From Candidatus Kapaibacterium sp. (GTDB lineage: Bacteria > Bacteroidota > Ignavibacteria > Kapaibacteriales > UBA2268): a stretch of 6,265 nucleotides of DNA. This document shows positions 5,159 to 6,265 of this stretch, piece after piece; position 1 is the first letter of the stretch; every line of letters begins with the position of its first letter. The stretch is taken from positions 1 to 6,265 of the forward strand of contig JAQIDA010000363.1 of NCBI GenBank assembly GCA_027858275.1. The letters are read 5' to 3'. Under the pieces are notes generated by a model. That model was given only the letters and a program-made list of their open reading frames with translations. It had not been told where the DNA came from and ran no database searches. A program made the translations under genes and the position numbers.

Positions 5159-6142
5159 ATGAAAGCTATAATATTCAACAAATACGGGCCGCCCGAAATT
5201 ATGAAACTCGAAGAGATTGACAAGCCCTCTCCAAAGGACAATGAAGTGCTCATAAGAGTTCATGCCGCGGCTGTCACATCAACCGATCCCGATTTCCGAA
5301 ACGGCGGAGTTAGATTTATAACCGGTATGATTAAACCAAAAAGTAATATTCCCGGTACTGATTTCGCCGGGCAAATCGAAACAGTAGGCAAAGATGTAAC
5401 TCTGTTCAAAAAAGACGATCGGGTTTACGGAACTCTTCTTCCTACTACAGGCACAACTGCTGAATATATTTGTATGGCCGAAGACCGTACATTGGTTGTT
5501 ATGCCTGACAATATCAGCTATGATAAAGCGGCGGCCTTTGTTGACGGAGGGATAACCGCGCTACCGTTCCTCAGAGAGAAGGGAGATATTCAAAGCGGGC
5601 AGAAAGTACTTGTTTACGGAGCTTCCGGAAGCATCGGCACTGCCGCAGTTCAGATTGCCAAGAGCTACGGGACCGAAGTAACGGGTGTATGCAGCAGTTC
5701 TAACATAGATATGGTGAAATCTATCGGGGCGGATCAGGTTGTTGATTACACGAAAGAGGATTATACAAAAAACGGCAAGACCTATGATATAATTTTTGAT
5801 ACGGTCGCAAAAAGCTCCTTTTCTCGATGTAAAAGTTCTCTGAATAAAGGCGGGATATATCTTACAACTATGCCAAATCCGATATCGATGCTTCAACTTT
5901 TGTGGACTTCGAAAATAGGCAGTAAAAAAGTAAAATTCGCTGCGACAGGATTGAGGAAGCCAGGCAAAAAAGTCATTGATCTAAATTTTCTTAATGATCT
6001 GTTAGAAAACGGAAAAATTAATCCTGTAATTGACAAAATATATCCGATGAATCGGATTGCCGAAGCCCACGAGTATGTCGCTAAAAAACACAAAAAAGGG
6101 AATGTTGTTATTGATATTGATGTTGTACCAACCTCAATATAA
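5159..6142 (+). CDS. Zinc-free medium-chain oxidoreductase, quinone oxidoreductase type (second copy)
   Basis: Paralogue of the gene 22 bases upstream and probably co-transcribed with it; 327 residues, a usual length for the family. The GroES-like domain opens MKAIIFNKYGPPEIM and has GTDFAGQIETVG (66-77). The Rossmann cofactor loop is YGASGSIGTAAVQIAKSYG (153-171), followed by SIGADQVVDYTKEDY (188-202) and YDIIFDTV (209-216). The C-terminal part has a longer hydrophobic segment, PISMLQLLWTSKIG (241-254), absent from the first copy, then GKINPVIDKIYPM (285-297), AEAHEYV and HKKGNVVIDID. No zinc ligands are evident. Shared stretches (DKP.PKDNE, YGASGS.GT.AVQ.A, CSSSN, DYTKED, HKKGNVVI) show common descent, while the substrate loops (43-62 and 236-270) differ strongly, suggesting a different substrate or a heterodimer. 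A weak ribosome site, ACGGA, ends five bases before the ATG. A terminator follows the stop by about 24 bases. The precise reaction is unknown. Confidence 0.92.
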   Translation: MKAIIFNKYGPPEIMKLEEIDKPSPKDNEVLIRVHAAAVTSTDPDFRNGGVRFITGMIKPKSNIPGTDFAGQIETVGKDVTLFKKDDRVYGTLLPTTGTTAEYICMAEDRTLVVMPDNISYDKAAAFVDGGITALPFLREKGDIQSGQKVLVYGASGSIGTAAVQIAKSYGTEVTGVCSSSNIDMVKSIGADQVVDYTKEDYTKNGKTYDIIFDTVAKSSFSRCKSSLNKGGIYLTTMPNPISMLQLLWTSKIGSKKVKFAATGLRKPGKKVIDLNFLNDLLENGKINPVIDKIYPMNRIAEAHEYVAKKHKKGNVVIDIDVVPTSI

Positions 6143-6165
6143 CGTAAGATCAATAGGAGCAAAAT

Positions 6166-6204
6166 AAAAGCCCCGTAACTCTAAGAGTTGCGAGGCTTTT
6201 TTTT
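6166..6204 (+). terminator. Intrinsic terminator after the oxidoreductase pair
   Basis: A 15-16 base-pair stem with one C/A mismatch and one G-U pair, closed by a TAA loop (6182-6184), runs directly into eight T (6197-6204). It lies 24 bases past the stop of the second oxidoreductase and should end that transcript. The 5' side begins with an A-rich stretch (AAAATAAAA), so on the minus strand the same hairpin is followed by a U-rich tail and it may work in both directions. I see no gene between it and the right edge (6205-6265). Confidence 0.92.
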
Positions 6205-6265
6205 CGTTAGAGGGGCAATGTCATATTAATAATTCACCTAATCGTTAGAAACCCAACACTGGAAT

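Noticed and set aside
4198..6142. Zinc-dependent alcohol dehydrogenases
   Set aside because: Both proteins lack the four-cysteine structural zinc loop and the GHE catalytic-zinc motif; they fit the zinc-free quinone oxidoreductase branch.
5561..6162. Two minus-strand open frames of 111 and 89 codons
   Set aside because: Antisense shadows of the second oxidoreductase; hydrophobic stretches arise from the complement of the coding strand.
6204..6249. TCGTTAGA occurring twice after the terminator (6204-6211 and 6242-6249)
   Set aside because: An 8-base direct repeat with no adjacent mobile element or integrase; likely chance.

Overview
This is an AT-rich bacterial window (below 40% GC by eye) with two divergent gene groups separated by a 513-base gap. 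A lipoprotein signal with a lipobox, a sigma-54 enhancer-binding regulator and a membrane kinase with an extracytoplasmic sensor point to a Gram-negative-type bacterium. Starts lack strong Shine-Dalgarno sequences and have A-rich leaders instead. The phylum cannot be fixed from this sequence alone.

Minus strand, 3684 down to the left edge: a compact operon of three signalling genes. It encodes a PhnD-like (COG3221-type) periplasmic binding lipoprotein, a HAMP-containing histidine kinase that starts inside the stop codon of the lipoprotein gene (ATGA overlap), and, 11 bases further on, an NtrC-type response regulator. The regulator is cut by the window edge before its DNA-binding domain. No permease or ATPase gene lies among them. 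The simplest reading is a three-component sensor: the binding protein detects a small (possibly anionic) ligand, the kinase passes the signal across the membrane, and the regulator activates sigma-54 promoters located elsewhere. The regulator's ATPase core keeps GAFTGA but differs from the usual sequence at several positions around the ATP site.

Gap, 3685-4197: I see no convincing gene. It holds tandem start-codon repeats in front of the lipoprotein gene, one plausible promoter on each strand, and three short perfect inverted repeats that could be operators. I could not find a -24/-12 promoter on either strand.

Plus strand, 4198-6142: two adjacent, clearly related zinc-free medium-chain oxidoreductases of the quinone oxidoreductase type, 22 bases apart, probably one transcript. 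A strong intrinsic terminator follows at 6166-6204. They look like an old tandem duplication that has diverged in the substrate-binding parts. Nothing in the sequence ties them to the sensor operon beyond the shared intergenic region.

Overall these are recognisable families. The most unusual points are the binding-protein/kinase/regulator trio without a transporter, the repeat-built translation start, and the atypical AAA+ active site.
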